NCBI GenBank assembly: GCA_018821435.1
Contig: JAHJME010000031.1
Coordinates: 148,172 to 212,171 of the forward strand
Direction: 5' to 3'
Source of the DNA: Alphaproteobacteria bacterium
Lineage (GTDB): Bacteria > Pseudomonadota > Alphaproteobacteria > Caulobacterales > Caulobacteraceae
DNA: 64,000 nucleotides
The notes beneath the pieces are model-generated. The model did no database searches. It was not told where the DNA came from and worked only from the letters and a program-made list of their open reading frames with translations. The translations under genes were made by a program, and so were the position numbers. How positions within the stretch are numbered: position 1 is the first letter of the stretch; the number at the start of each line of letters is the position of its first letter. Shown here in pieces: positions 50,686-60,241 of this stretch.

Positions 50686-52634
50686 GCCGTGGCTCTCCGG
50701 ACTTCCTTGAAGGTCGAGCGTCGCGGCCCGGCGCCCTGGGGCCCTTGGGTGTTCGGCGGCGGCGCCAGCAGATTGGCGTTCTTGCGAGTCACCCGGCGGA
50801 CCTCCTCGTCGAACAGGTCGGCCAGCTGCTCGACCATGGCGCCGGCCAACTGCTCGACGTCCACGATGGTCACGGCGTTCTTGTAGTAGCGGGTCACGTC
50901 ATGGCCGATGCCGATGGCGATCAGCTGCACCGGGCTCTTGGTCTCGATCTCGGTGATCACCTCGCGCAGGTGACGCTCCAGGTAGTGGCCCGAGTTCACC
51001 GACAGGGTGCTGTCGTCCACCGGCGCGCCGTCCGAGATCACCAGCATGATCCGCCGCGCTTCGGGCCGACCGATCAGCCGCTGGTGCGCCCACATCAGCG
51101 CCTCGCCGTCGATATTCTCCTTCAGCAGCCCCTCGCGCATCATCAGGCCCAGGTTGCGCCGCGCGCGCCGCCACGGGCTGTCGGCGGCCTTGTAGATGAT
51201 GTGGCGCAGGTCGTTCAGACGACCGGGCTGGGCGGGCTTGCCGGCCTTCAGCCAGTCTTCGCGACTGGTCCCGCCCTTCCAGGCTCGCGTGGTGAAGCCC
51301 AGGATCTCGGTCTTGACCCCGCAGCGCTCCAGCGTGCGCGCCAGGATGTCGGCGCAGACGGCCGCCACCATGATCGGCCGTCCGCGCATGGAGCCGGAGT
51401 TATCGATCAGGATAGTGACGACCGTGTCGCGGAACTCGGTGTCCTCCTCCTCCTTGAAGGCCAGGGAGGCGGTGGGGTCGGTGATCACCCGCGTCAGGCG
51501 CGAGGTGTCCAGCAAGCCTTCTTCCAGGTCGAAGGTCCAGGATCGGTTCTGCTGGGCCAGCAGCTTGCGCTGCAGCTTGTTCGCCAGCCGCGACACCACG
51601 TTCGACACGCTGGCGAGCTGCTGGTCGAGGTAGGCGCGCAGGCGCGTCAGCTCCTCCGGGTCGCATAGCTCTTCGGCCGCCACGATCTCGTCGTGGGCGT
51701 TGGTGAAGACCTTGTAGGTGACGGCGCGGTTGTCGCCGGACGGATCGGGGCGCGCGGGCTGTTCGCCGTCGCCCATGTCCGGCGGGTCGTCGCTGTCCTC
51801 GGAGTCCTGGTCCTGCTCCGACTGCATCATCTGGCTGTCGGCGTCCTCGGCCTCGCGGCTCTGGGTCTCGTCGTCGTCCATCGCCGACTGCTGCGGGGAC
51901 TGGCTCTCGCCTTCGCCGTCATCGTCGTCCTGGGAGGCGTCGGGGTCGCCGTCGTCCTTGCCGTCGGTGTCGTCGTCGGCCTGGTCCGGCGCGTCGGACA
52001 GGTCGTCGCCCATTTCCAGGTCGCGGATGATCGCGCGGGCGATGCGGGCGAAGGTCTTCTGGTCGCCCAGGGCCTCGGTCAGCTTGTCCAGGTCCGGACC
52101 GGCCTTGGCCTCGATCTCGCCGCGGAACATGTCGACCAGGGCGCGCGCCATGGCGGGCGGCGGCTCGCCGGTCAGGCGCTCGCGCACCATCAGGCCCACC
52201 ACCTCCGCCATCGGCGGATTGGCCATGGCCTCGACCTCATTATAGACGCGCCGCTGCCAGGCGTGGTCCAGCACGGCGCGCAGGTTGCCCTTGACCCCGC
52301 CCATGGCGTTCGCGCCGATCGCCTCGATGCGCGCCTGTTCTAGGGCGTCGTAGATCGGCTGGCCGGCGCCGGAGAGCGGGCGGGTCTTGGCGTGGGCGGC
52401 GGGATCGTGGTGGGCGACCCGCAGCGCCATCTGGTCGGCCAGGCCGCGGATCCGCGAGGCGTCCTCCGGCGTCAGGTCGCGCGGCGGGTGCGGCAGGACC
52501 GCCCGGTTGCCGCTGAGCAGCGGACCCTCGCCCGAATAGACGATCTCCAGGTCGGGGGTCTCGGCAAGCGATCGCGCGGCGTGGGCCAGCGCACGCTTGA
52601 AGGGTTCCAGGGGGCTTTCCGGGTTCTTCGCCAT
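50682..52634 (-). CDS. cobT: Cobaltochelatase subunit CobT
   Basis: A 650-residue CobT, the large AAA-partner subunit that, with CobS and CobN, inserts cobalt into hydrogenobyrinate a,c-diamide in the aerobic cobalamin pathway. A highly acidic Asp/Glu/Gln-rich stretch (residues about 210-300) links the N-terminal helical domain to a C-terminal von Willebrand-type domain with the metal site DNSGSMRG near residue 415. The ends are complete. CobS, often adjacent, is not next to it here. Start is ATG 52634. Confidence 0.95.
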   Translation of the reverse strand: MAKNPESPLEPFKRALAHAARSLAETPDLEIVYSGEGPLLSGNRAVLPHPPRDLTPEDASRIRGLADQMALRVAHHDPAAHAKTRPLSGAGQPIYDALEQARIEAIGANAMGGVKGNLRAVLDHAWQRRVYNEVEAMANPPMAEVVGLMVRERLTGEPPPAMARALVDMFRGEIEAKAGPDLDKLTEALGDQKTFARIARAIIRDLEMGDDLSDAPDQADDDTDGKDDGDPDASQDDDDGEGESQSPQQSAMDDDETQSREAEDADSQMMQSEQDQDSEDSDDPPDMGDGEQPARPDPSGDNRAVTYKVFTNAHDEIVAAEELCDPEELTRLRAYLDQQLASVSNVVSRLANKLQRKLLAQQNRSWTFDLEEGLLDTSRLTRVITDPTASLAFKEEEDTEFRDTVVTILIDNSGSMRGRPIMVAAVCADILARTLERCGVKTEILGFTTRAWKGGTSREDWLKAGKPAQPGRLNDLRHIIYKAADSPWRRARRNLGLMMREGLLKENIDGEALMWAHQRLIGRPEARRIMLVISDGAPVDDSTLSVNSGHYLERHLREVITEIETKSPVQLIAIGIGHDVTRYYKNAVTIVDVEQLAGAMVEQLADLFDEEVRRVTRKNANLLAPPPNTQGPQGAGPRRSTFKEVRRATA

Positions 52635-52749
52635 GTCCGTCGGTCATAGATCAGCGCTGACCCCAGGTGAAACAAGGAATCGTGTGCGTGGGAACGGTGA
52701 AGCTTCCACGGCGTTTCCAAGGCCGAGTTTCGGATCGAGGAGAAACGTT

Positions 52750-52929
52750 ATGCTGAAGTGGGCTCTGATCTTCGCCGTCGTGGCCGTCGTGGCTGGTCTG
52801 CTGGGCTTCGGCGGCATCGCCGGCGCGGCCGCCGGCATCGCCAAGCTGCTGTTCTTTATCGCCGTCGTCGGCTTCCTGCTGTTCGTGGCGCTGGGTGTCT
52901 TCGCCGGCCGCAAGCTGACCGGACGCTAG
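52750..52929 (+). CDS. DUF1328 small membrane protein
   Basis: A 59-residue protein with two hydrophobic helices (ALIFAVVAVVAGLLGFGGIA and KLLFFIAVVGFLLFVALGVF) and the GGIAGAAAGIAK turn typical of DUF1328 (YtjA-like) proteins. ATG 52750 follows GAGGAGAAACG. These peptides are stress-associated in other bacteria but their function is unknown. It is divergent from cobT. Confidence 0.9.
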   Translation: MLKWALIFAVVAVVAGLLGFGGIAGAAAGIAKLLFFIAVVGFLLFVALGVFAGRKLTGR

Positions 52930-52950
52930 ATCGACTGAGCGGGCCTAGTT

Positions 52951-53059
52951 GCTCCCCCGCTGGGGGAGCTGCCGCGAAGCGGGTGAGGGGGTCCCCAACG
53001 GTCATGCCGTGGATGACCCCCTCCACCACTTCGTGGTCCCGCCCCCGACGGGGGAGGGA
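52951..53059. repeat. Intergenic element of stacked hairpins
   Basis: A perfect hairpin GCTCCCCC-GCT-GGGGGAGC (52951-52969), an outer pair GAGGGGGTC/GACCCCCTC (52985-52993, 53015-53023), then ACCAC-TTC-GTGGT (53025-53037) and CCCCC/GGGGG. Repeats of this make-up are common between Caulobacterales genes. It may also end transcription from both sides. Confidence 0.7.
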
Positions 53060-53066
53060 TTAGGCG

Positions 53067-54245
53067 TTACTTCTTCGCCGCGTAGGCTTTCGCCTGCTGG
53101 CCGACAACCTCGACCAGGTCGCCCATGGCGATGTTGGCGTCGATGAGGTGCAGGCCCCAGTCCTTGGCGATCACGCCGCCGGGGCCGGTCACATCACCGT
53201 TGATCGTATCGGTTCGCGGATCCGCCGGGTCGGCGTTCACGTGCGCCGCCAGATAGTTGAACCCGTCCTTCGACACGCACTGGCCGCTGATCAGGCCGGG
53301 CAGCGACACGAACGGGGTCTTCGGGTTCGCCTTTCCCGTCACCCACTCCGGCGACGCCGCCGCCGAGCTGGCGATGTTCGCCTGGTTCGACAGATAGGCG
53401 TGCAGGTCCTTGCGGCCCAGCAATGCCGCGGGGTTGACGCACGCCGCCTCCATCTCCGGGTTCGCGACCTTGCCGAAGCGGCTGTTGGCTGGCGGCGGGA
53501 CGGTGTCGCGGAACGTCACATAGCTGATCGCGCAGCCGGTCTGGCTGGCCGTCTTGCACAGCGGGATCGACTTGAAGAGCCCGGTGTCCTGGCCCTTCGT
53601 CACCGGCAGGTTCGAGCCCAGGATGATCGCCGAGACCAGTTGCTTCTGCACCGGCTTGCCGTCCACCTCGGCCGGGATCAGCCGCTGCAACAGGCCCGAG
53701 CCCTGCGAGTGACCGATCAGCACCACGCCCCGGCCCTTGTTCTGGTGCGTGAGGTAGTAGTTCCAGGCGTCGGCCACGTCGTTGTAGCCCACCTGCCGCA
53801 CGCTGGGGTCGGTCGCGCCGGCGATCGGCTTGCCCTCGACCATGGCCCTGAGCGCGGTCAGGGTGAACTGGCGGTAGAGCGGCGCGTAGATCCGGCACTT
53901 GGAGCCGAACCGGGCCAACTGCTGCTTCACCACGTTCAGCTCTTCGGCGTTGGCGGTCATGTCCGACACCACGCCCGGGTCGTTCGACACCGTGGGATAG
54001 ACGTAGAAGCAGTCGATCGGCGCCTTGGGATCGGCCTTCCAGGCTTCAACCGTCGATGACCCGTCGGCCTTGATCACCGTCGTGGTCATGTCGATGGCGC
54101 AGGCGTCGCCCGCCTTGCCGGGCCAGCACAGCCAGGCGTCCGGCTTGGCGTAGTCGTTCTTGGGATAGGCGGTCTGCGCCGTGGCGGGCGCGGCCATCAG
54201 GCCGGCGGCGGCAAGCGCCAGGATAGCCAGGTTTCGTGTGGTCAT
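53067..54245 (-). CDS. DUF3089 alpha/beta hydrolase, exported
   Basis: A 392-residue protein with signal peptide (NLAILALAAAGLMAAPATAQ) and a DUF3089 domain. The serine nucleophile motif GHSQGS is near residue 200; DCFYVYPTVSND and CRIYAPLYRQFT are family segments. ATG 54245 follows GGGAGACCT; an ATG at 54293 lacks this. Expected to be a periplasmic esterase/lipase of unknown substrate. It is divergent from the PQQ dehydrogenase. Confidence 0.85.
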   Translation of the reverse strand: MTTRNLAILALAAAGLMAAPATAQTAYPKNDYAKPDAWLCWPGKAGDACAIDMTTTVIKADGSSTVEAWKADPKAPIDCFYVYPTVSNDPGVVSDMTANAEELNVVKQQLARFGSKCRIYAPLYRQFTLTALRAMVEGKPIAGATDPSVRQVGYNDVADAWNYYLTHQNKGRGVVLIGHSQGSGLLQRLIPAEVDGKPVQKQLVSAIILGSNLPVTKGQDTGLFKSIPLCKTASQTGCAISYVTFRDTVPPPANSRFGKVANPEMEAACVNPAALLGRKDLHAYLSNQANIASSAAASPEWVTGKANPKTPFVSLPGLISGQCVSKDGFNYLAAHVNADPADPRTDTINGDVTGPGGVIAKDWGLHLIDANIAMGDLVEVVGQQAKAYAAKK

Positions 54246-54379
54246 AGGTCTCCCCCGGAAGTCGTCTTGTTTTCGAATAATGCGTACGATCATCGCGTGC
54301 GGATCGGGTCAGGTCCAGCACCCTTCATGCGCGAGCCGATTCAAGCCAAAGTCCGCGCCAGAGTTCAGGGGAATTGCGC

Positions 54380-56923
54380 ATGGCGGCGGAGAAGACGGTG
54401 GGTTGGCCGGCCAGGATCTGGGCCGCGATCGGCGGCGGGCTGGTGGCCCTCGTCGGCGCGGTGATCCTCGCGGGCGGCGGCTGGCTGATCTTCCTGGACG
54501 GTTCGCCCTATTACATGCTGGCCGGCGCGGCGATCCTGGCGTCGGGCGTCATGCTGGTCCGGCGCCATCCGGCGGCGGGCCTGCTCTACGCCGTGGTCCT
54601 GGCCGTCACCCTGGGCTGGGGCCTGTGGGAAGGCGGCTTCCAGTTCTGGCCGCTGGTGCCGCGCCTGTTCGCCCCCGCCGTGCTGGGCCTGTTCATCCTG
54701 CTGGTGATCCCCGCCGCGCCCAAGGGCCGGCTGCGCGACCAGTCGGGCTGGGCCGTGGCCGCGCTCTCGGTCGCCTGCGTGGGCGTCCTGGGCGCCGCCG
54801 CGCCCGCCACCTACACCTGGGGCCAGGCCGAGTTCCCGGCCCAGATCACCGGCGCGGCGCCGCCCGCCGACGCCGCGTCCGACTGGCGCTACTACGGCCG
54901 CGACCCCGGCGGCGCGCGCTACGCGCCCATCGACCAGATCAACCGCGAGAACGTCGACGACCTGAAGGTCGCCTGGACCTTCCGCACCGGCGAAAAGCCC
55001 AACCGCGGCAGCCAGGACCAGAACACCCCGCTGCAGGTCGGCGACACCGTCTACGTCTGCACGCCCACCAATGTGGTGATCGCGGTCGACGCCGACAGCG
55101 GCAAGGAGAAGTGGCGCCAGGATCCCAAGGTGAAGCCCAGCTTCTGGAATCGCTGCCGCGGCGTCGGCTACTGGGACGGCAGCCAGCCCAAGGTCGCCCT
55201 GTCCGGCGGCGCCGACACGACCGCCCCGCCCGCCAAGGGCGCGACCCCGCCGGCGAAAGCCACCCCGGCCACCCCGGCCGCCAAGGCGGGGCCGGCGCCT
55301 GTCGCCAAGGCCGCCGCGGCTCCGAAAGCCGCCCCGGCCCCTGCCAAACCCGCGACGCCCGCCGTCCAGGTCGCGGCCGCGCCGCCGCCCGCCGGACCGC
55401 TGTGCAGCCGCCGGGTGATCTCGTCCACCATCGACGCCCGGCTCATCGCGCTGGACGCCCGCACCGGCCAGCGCTGCCCGGGCTTCGGCAAGGACGGCGT
55501 CGTCGATCTGTCGACCGGCATCGGCGAGATGAAACCCGGCTTCTACTTCCAGACCTCGACCCCCACCGTCATCGGCAACAACGTCATCATCGGTGGCTGG
55601 GTGATGGACAACCGCGAGCTGGGCGAACCGTCCGGCGTGGTCCGCGCCTTCAATGTCGTGACCGGCGAACTGGCCTGGGCCTGGGACCTGGGCGCCCCTG
55701 AGACCGACAAGCTGCCGCCAGAGGGCAAGACCTACACGCGCGGCACACCCAACGTCTGGTCGACCGCCGCCTTCGACCCCGACCTGGGCCTGGTCTATCT
55801 GCCCGTGGGCAACGCCACCCCTGACTACTGGGGCTCGCACCGCTCCATGGCGTCCGAGGCCTATTCCTCCTCGATCGTCGCCGTCGACGCGGCCACCGGC
55901 AAGATGAAGTGGGCGTTCCAGACCGTGCACCACGATGTCTGGGACTACGACGTCCCGGCCCAGCCCATGCTGATCGACTTCCCGGTCAAGGGCGGCACGG
56001 CGCCGGCCCTGGTCCAGCTGACCAAGCGCGGCCAGATCTTCGTGCTGGACCGCCGCACCGGCGAGCCCCTGACCCGCGTGGTCGAGGTGCGCGTCCCCGG
56101 CGGCGCCCAGCCCGGCGAGTGGGTCTTCCCGACCCAGCCCTATTCGGTGGAGATGCCGACCATCGGCGTCGAGAAGCTGACCGAGAAGATGATGTGGGGC
56201 GCCACCCCGCTGGACCAGCTGGCCTGCCGGATCCGGTTCCAGCAGCTTCGTTACGACGGCGACTTCACCCCACCGGGCAGCCCGGAGCGGCCGTCGCTGC
56301 AGTATCCGGGCAACGCCGGCGGCATGAACTGGGGCTCCGGCGCTTATGACGCGCGCCGCGGCCTGCTGATCGTCGGCGACGTGCGCATGCCCCAGATCGT
56401 CAGCCTGAAGAAGTCCGACAAGCCGGAAGTGGCCCTGACCCGCGCCGACCAGGACCGTCCGCCGCCCAGCCTCAAGGCCATCGCCTACAAGGCCACGAAC
56501 GACTGGTTCCTGAGCCCGGTCTTCGCCCCCTGCGTCCAGCCGCCCCACGGCATGCTGACCGCCATCGACGTCCGCACCCGCCAGATCGTCTGGCAGGTGC
56601 CCGCCGGCACGGCCGAGGCCCAGGCCCCCTTCGGCCTGAAGTCGCACCTGCCGATCCCCATCGGCACCATCGGCCTGGGCGGCCCGGTCACCACGGCGGG
56701 CGGCGTCACCTTCCGCTCGGCCACCAGCGACCCCTATCTGCGGGCCTACGACAACGCGACGGGCAAGGTGATCTGGCAGTCCCCGCTGCCCGTCGCCTCG
56801 TCGTCGACGCCCATGACCTATGTCTCGCCCAAGACCGGCAAGCAGTACGTCGTGGTCACCGCCGGCGGCGCGTCGATGAGCCCGGACAAAGGGGACTATG
56901 TGATCGCCTACGCGCTTCCGTAG
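54380..56923 (+). CDS. Membrane-bound PQQ-dependent dehydrogenase (glucose/quinate type)
   Basis: An 847-residue quinoprotein. Five N-terminal membrane helices (residues about 10-145) are followed by an eight-bladed propeller that binds PQQ and calcium in the periplasm and passes electrons to ubiquinone; blade repeats such as WRYYGRDPGGARYAPIDQIN and GTPNVWSTAAFDPDLGLVY are visible. ATG 54380 is preferred to TTG 54374 because AGGGGA lies 10 bases before it. An Ala/Pro/Lys-rich, low-complexity insert (residues about 276-340) interrupts the propeller. Substrate could be glucose, quinate or shikimate; the latter two would lead to protocatechuate. Confidence 0.9.
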   Translation: MAAEKTVGWPARIWAAIGGGLVALVGAVILAGGGWLIFLDGSPYYMLAGAAILASGVMLVRRHPAAGLLYAVVLAVTLGWGLWEGGFQFWPLVPRLFAPAVLGLFILLVIPAAPKGRLRDQSGWAVAALSVACVGVLGAAAPATYTWGQAEFPAQITGAAPPADAASDWRYYGRDPGGARYAPIDQINRENVDDLKVAWTFRTGEKPNRGSQDQNTPLQVGDTVYVCTPTNVVIAVDADSGKEKWRQDPKVKPSFWNRCRGVGYWDGSQPKVALSGGADTTAPPAKGATPPAKATPATPAAKAGPAPVAKAAAAPKAAPAPAKPATPAVQVAAAPPPAGPLCSRRVISSTIDARLIALDARTGQRCPGFGKDGVVDLSTGIGEMKPGFYFQTSTPTVIGNNVIIGGWVMDNRELGEPSGVVRAFNVVTGELAWAWDLGAPETDKLPPEGKTYTRGTPNVWSTAAFDPDLGLVYLPVGNATPDYWGSHRSMASEAYSSSIVAVDAATGKMKWAFQTVHHDVWDYDVPAQPMLIDFPVKGGTAPALVQLTKRGQIFVLDRRTGEPLTRVVEVRVPGGAQPGEWVFPTQPYSVEMPTIGVEKLTEKMMWGATPLDQLACRIRFQQLRYDGDFTPPGSPERPSLQYPGNAGGMNWGSGAYDARRGLLIVGDVRMPQIVSLKKSDKPEVALTRADQDRPPPSLKAIAYKATNDWFLSPVFAPCVQPPHGMLTAIDVRTRQIVWQVPAGTAEAQAPFGLKSHLPIPIGTIGLGGPVTTAGGVTFRSATSDPYLRAYDNATGKVIWQSPLPVASSSTPMTYVSPKTGKQYVVVTAGGASMSPDKGDYVIAYALP

Positions 56924-56945
56924 GGCCGTCGTTGAGGATCGCCGG

Positions 56946-57440
56946 ATGACCACCCTGGACGCCTATGACCCCGACACCGTGACGGTCGCCGAGACCGGCC
57001 TTGGGCGTTACCAGGTCGAGGTGATGGCGGCGGGGGCGACGTTCCTCGCCGACGAGCCGGTGGACGCGGGCGGCCTGGGCTCCGGCCCCAACCCCTACGA
57101 CCTGCTGGCCTCGGCCCTGGGCGCCTGCACCGCCATGACCATCCGCCTCTATGCGGCGCGCAAGGCCTGGCCCCTGGACCGCGTCATCGTGCGCGTGCTG
57201 CACACCCGCGTGGCGCTCACCGCCCGCGACCGCTTCGCCCGCGAGATCACCCTTGAGGGCCCGCTGGACGAGGCCCAGCAACGCCGCCTGGTCGAGATCG
57301 CCGAGCGCTGCCCGGTCCATCGCACGCTGGAAGGCGGCGCCGACATCGTCAGCGTCCTGGCTCAGCCACCGGACCTGGCCGAGGCGCACCCGGCCAACGA
57401 GGGCCACATGCGCGACATGCTCGACGCCTGCGCGGACTAG
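56946..57440 (+). CDS. OsmC/Ohr family peroxidase-like protein
   Basis: A 164-residue OsmC-type protein that reduces organic hydroperoxides through two cysteines. They lie in LGACTAMTIRL (C61) and RCPVHRTL (C near residue 122). Start ATG 56946, 23 bases after the PQQ dehydrogenase stop, suggests cotranscription. It is a stress-defence protein; the longer C-terminus (EAHPANEGHMRD) is unusual. Confidence 0.9.
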   Translation: MTTLDAYDPDTVTVAETGLGRYQVEVMAAGATFLADEPVDAGGLGSGPNPYDLLASALGACTAMTIRLYAARKAWPLDRVIVRVLHTRVALTARDRFAREITLEGPLDEAQQRRLVEIAERCPVHRTLEGGADIVSVLAQPPDLAEAHPANEGHMRDMLDACAD

Positions 57441-57464
57441 AGGCCGCGTCGGCGGGCATCAGCC

Positions 57465-57896
57465 CTAGCGTTGGGCCGTGACCGACAGCCTGTTGATCTC
57501 GCGGAATGTCAGCGCACGCACGTCGGACGCGGCGCATCGCTGCGGGCCTGCCGCCGTCTGGGCGATAAGCTCGACGGCCGAGCCGGGGCAGATGGTGTCG
57601 CCGCCGTTGGCGCGCAGGGTCAGCGTCTCGGCCGCGTTAAGCGGCGCGCAGCTCGCCCTCAGCCGTAAGGCATAGATCGCGCCCTGGCGGGCCTGGACAT
57701 AGATCGTCTTGTCGCCGGCGCGGTTCACGCCGGTGATCTGGCGGCCGTTGAAACATTGCTTCCCCGGCGCGATCGGATCCGCGCTGGAATAGGCCTGCAT
57801 CTGCGCCTTGGCGTCGAACCTCTGGCCATTGTCCGCCAGGGCCGGAACCGTGGTGAGCGTCAGGGCGGCGGTCGCGAGGAACAGGGCGGGCTTCAT
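57465..57896 (-). CDS. Exported protein, DUF6491-like
   Basis: A 143-residue secreted protein with signal peptide MKPALFLATAALTLTTVPALA and four cysteines (C48, C83, C103, C120), likely two disulfides. The GRQITGVNRAGDKTIYV and RASCAPLNAAETL segments recall small uncharacterised DUF6491-type proteins. No catalytic motif was found. It is convergent with the OsmC gene. Confidence 0.65.
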   Translation of the reverse strand: MKPALFLATAALTLTTVPALADNGQRFDAKAQMQAYSSADPIAPGKQCFNGRQITGVNRAGDKTIYVQARQGAIYALRLRASCAPLNAAETLTLRANGGDTICPGSAVELIAQTAAGPQRCAASDVRALTFREINRLSVTAQR

Positions 57897-58075
57897 GGTC
57901 TCACCTCGAATGTGTCGGCCGGGTGAAGCTTAGTCGCATAACGCGTTTGTTGAAAAGGGCGGGCCGGTCCCGACCCCTCGGCCGTCGCCACACCCCCGAA
58001 TGGGGGATGCGCCAAACCCTGCCGACGCGAGACTGGGACGACTGACCGTTTCAGGCGGCATGGGGAGAGTAACCA

Positions 58076-58849
58076 GTGGCAATCGTTTCGTATAATCCCG
58101 GTTCGAGCACCGTTTCGTTCGGCGACATCGCGACGCTGACGATCGGCGCGACGTCGATCGTCACCTCGAACGCGACGACCCTGGCGCTGCGCGTCTCGAT
58201 CTCGGGCACGCTCAACGGGACCCTGGACGTGGTCTACGGCGGCAACTTCAGCCTGACCGCCGGCTTCCCCACGGGGGGCACGTTCACCAGCCTTCGCGTC
58301 GACTTCAACAGCCAGACGCTGCTGCAGGTCACCGACTTCTCGATCCCCTACGGCGCCGGCCCGCCGGACTTCAGCAATCAGCAGCTCTTCCTCGGCGGCA
58401 ACGACGTGCTGAACGGCGCGGCGCTCAACGACATCCTGCAAGGCTTCAGCGGCGCGGACTCCATGAGCGGCGCGGGCGGCCTGGACGTTATGAACGGCAA
58501 CGCCGGCAACGACACGCTCTCCGGCGGCGACGGCAACGACATCGTGCGCGGCGGCAAGGACGACGACAGCCTCTCGGGCGGGGCCGGCGACGACTTCGTT
58601 TCGGGTGACCGCGGCAGCGACACGATGAGCGGCGGCGCCGGCGCCGATATCTTCCACACCTTCACGGGCGCGGGCCTCGACCGGGTGATCGACTTCAACC
58701 GCGCCGAAGGCGACCGGGTGTTCGTCATCGGCAGCTACACCGTGAGCCAGGTCGGCGCGGACGTGGTCATCGACCTGGGCTCCGGCACCCAGATGGTGCT
58801 GGCCGGCGTCCAGCAGACCAGCCTGACCGGCGACTGGATCTTCAGCTAG
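58076..58849 (+). CDS. RTX calcium-binding repeat protein
   Basis: A 257-residue protein with about six RTX nonapeptides (GGDGND, GGAGDD, GGAGAD types) at residues about 118-200, which fold as a calcium-bound beta-roll. It has no Sec signal, as expected for type I secretion, and ends with a hydrophobic-flanked C-terminus (LTGDWIFS) that may serve as secretion signal. GTG 58076 is the start. An N-terminal beta-rich domain of unknown role precedes the repeats. No type I secretion genes lie nearby. Confidence 0.82.
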   Translation: MAIVSYNPGSSTVSFGDIATLTIGATSIVTSNATTLALRVSISGTLNGTLDVVYGGNFSLTAGFPTGGTFTSLRVDFNSQTLLQVTDFSIPYGAGPPDFSNQQLFLGGNDVLNGAALNDILQGFSGADSMSGAGGLDVMNGNAGNDTLSGGDGNDIVRGGKDDDSLSGGAGDDFVSGDRGSDTMSGGAGADIFHTFTGAGLDRVIDFNRAEGDRVFVIGSYTVSQVGADVVIDLGSGTQMVLAGVQQTSLTGDWIFS

Positions 58850-58871
58850 GCGCCAACCCGCCCGTCGCGGC

Positions 58872-60236
58872 CTAGCGCCGCTTCGCGGGCGGCGGCGGGG
58901 GTGGGCAGGCGTCGCGGATGACGCGGATCGCCTCCACCACCCGCTGGATCGGCGCGCCGTCGCCGACGACGTTGAAGCCGGTGGCCTCCCAGCCGTCGAA
59001 CATCGGCCCGAAGCCCACGAAGTCGGCCGACACGGCCGGCGCGTCCACCTGGCGCCAGTCGATGATCCGGCTGGGCAGGCCCGCGACCACGTCGGGGCTG
59101 GCGGCCACCGTGTCGCCCAGCAGGATCACCGAAGTGCAGCCCTGCAGCCCCTGCAGCGCCGTCACCTTGCGCCGCGCGTAGGATTGGAAGCGCCCGGCGC
59201 CGTCGTTACGCCGGCCGATGAACAGCTGCAGCTGCCCCTGCTGCGCCACCCGCGTCAGGAAATCCACCTGGCCCTCGGGCGAGACCGCGCGGGTCAGGGC
59301 CGCCGCCTGCTCCGACCCGATCACGTCGGCCATGAAGGTGGCGAAGTCCGGCGTCGCCAGCATCGTGCGCAAGTTGGGGATCGCCGCCAGCCGCTCGATG
59401 GTGATCAGGTTGCGCCGCGCCAGCTCCTTGATCGCGGCCTGGACCAGGTCGCTGGCCCCGGCCGCGCCGGCGAGCTGCGCGCGGACCAGGAAGATGGTCG
59501 AATAGCTGGGGTCCGCGGCCTCCGCCGCCTGCAGCTTCGGCAGCGCCTGGGCCAGGGGCAGCGCCCGCGCCTCGGTCACATAGCCGGTGGCGATCTCGCG
59601 CAGCTTGGGGGCCAGCACCTTGAGTTCGGCCTCGGCGCTGTCGGCGGCGGCGCTGTTGGGCAGGGCCTGTTTCACCTGACGCAGCACCCGCGCCGCATCC
59701 ACCGGCTGGCTCAGCCGCGTGGAATAGAGCTGGGCGGCCTTCAAGCCATGGTCCGGGGCGTTGCGGCCCGCGTTCCACGCCGCCTCGTAAAGCCGCGCGG
59801 CCTTGCCGATCAGCCCCTCGTTCAGGGCCGCCTCGGCCTCGGTGACGTCGCTGACGCCCTGGCGCAGGCCCCGGATCGTGGCGGTCAGCTTCTGCACCGC
59901 CGCCTTGGCGCTTTCGGGCGCCTGGGCCTCGGCGGCGGTCGCCTCGGCCTCGGCCTGGTCGAACTGGCGCAGGCCCATGTACGACATGGCGACGTAGTAG
60001 CGCGCGCGGTAGTCCGCCGGGTCCGCCCGCGCGGCGTCCTTGGCCGCGGCCAGCGCTTCGACGAAGCGCTCCTCGCCGATCAACTGCTTGGCCTGGTCGA
60101 CCTGGGCGTTGTTGGCCTGCGACCAGGCGGGGCCGGACGCGAACGCCAGCGCCAGGGTCACGACGATGGGCGCACAGGCGCGCGCGCCACGAGACTGAAA
60201 CACGGAAATCCCCCTCATACGCATCGTTCCGCCCAT
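58872..60236 (-). CDS. Exported TPR-like protein of unknown function
   Basis: Up to 454 residues, with a signal sequence after an Arg-containing leader (ACAPIVVTLALAFASGPAWS). Residues about 45-330 are helical repeats of the TPR type (AKQLIGEERFVEALAAAKDAAR is one). The C-terminal domain (about 330-445) is unrecognised and ends in a Pro-rich tail. Possible starts are ATG 60236, 60224 and 60218. It follows the coiled-coil protein gene by five bases, so the two form an operon. Its role may be assembly or scaffolding at the cell envelope. Confidence 0.7.
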   Translation of the reverse strand: MGGTMRMRGISVFQSRGARACAPIVVTLALAFASGPAWSQANNAQVDQAKQLIGEERFVEALAAAKDAARADPADYRARYYVAMSYMGLRQFDQAEAEATAAEAQAPESAKAAVQKLTATIRGLRQGVSDVTEAEAALNEGLIGKAARLYEAAWNAGRNAPDHGLKAAQLYSTRLSQPVDAARVLRQVKQALPNSAAADSAEAELKVLAPKLREIATGYVTEARALPLAQALPKLQAAEAADPSYSTIFLVRAQLAGAAGASDLVQAAIKELARRNLITIERLAAIPNLRTMLATPDFATFMADVIGSEQAAALTRAVSPEGQVDFLTRVAQQGQLQLFIGRRNDGAGRFQSYARRKVTALQGLQGCTSVILLGDTVAASPDVVAGLPSRIIDWRQVDAPAVSADFVGFGPMFDGWEATGFNVVGDGAPIQRVVEAIRVIRDACPPPPPPAKRR

Positions 60237-60241
60237 CGCCG

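Noticed and set aside
54365..56953. 862-residue minus-strand open frame opposite the PQQ dehydrogenase
   Set aside because: Gly/Arg/Asp-rich low-information translation; the plus strand encodes membrane helices and propeller repeats of a known family.
58076..58849. RTX protein as a toxin with its own type I secretion system
   Set aside because: The protein is small, has no toxin domain, and no ABC/HlyD/TolC secretion genes are adjacent; the HlyD/ABC-2 operon at 42-46 kb is a drug-efflux type.
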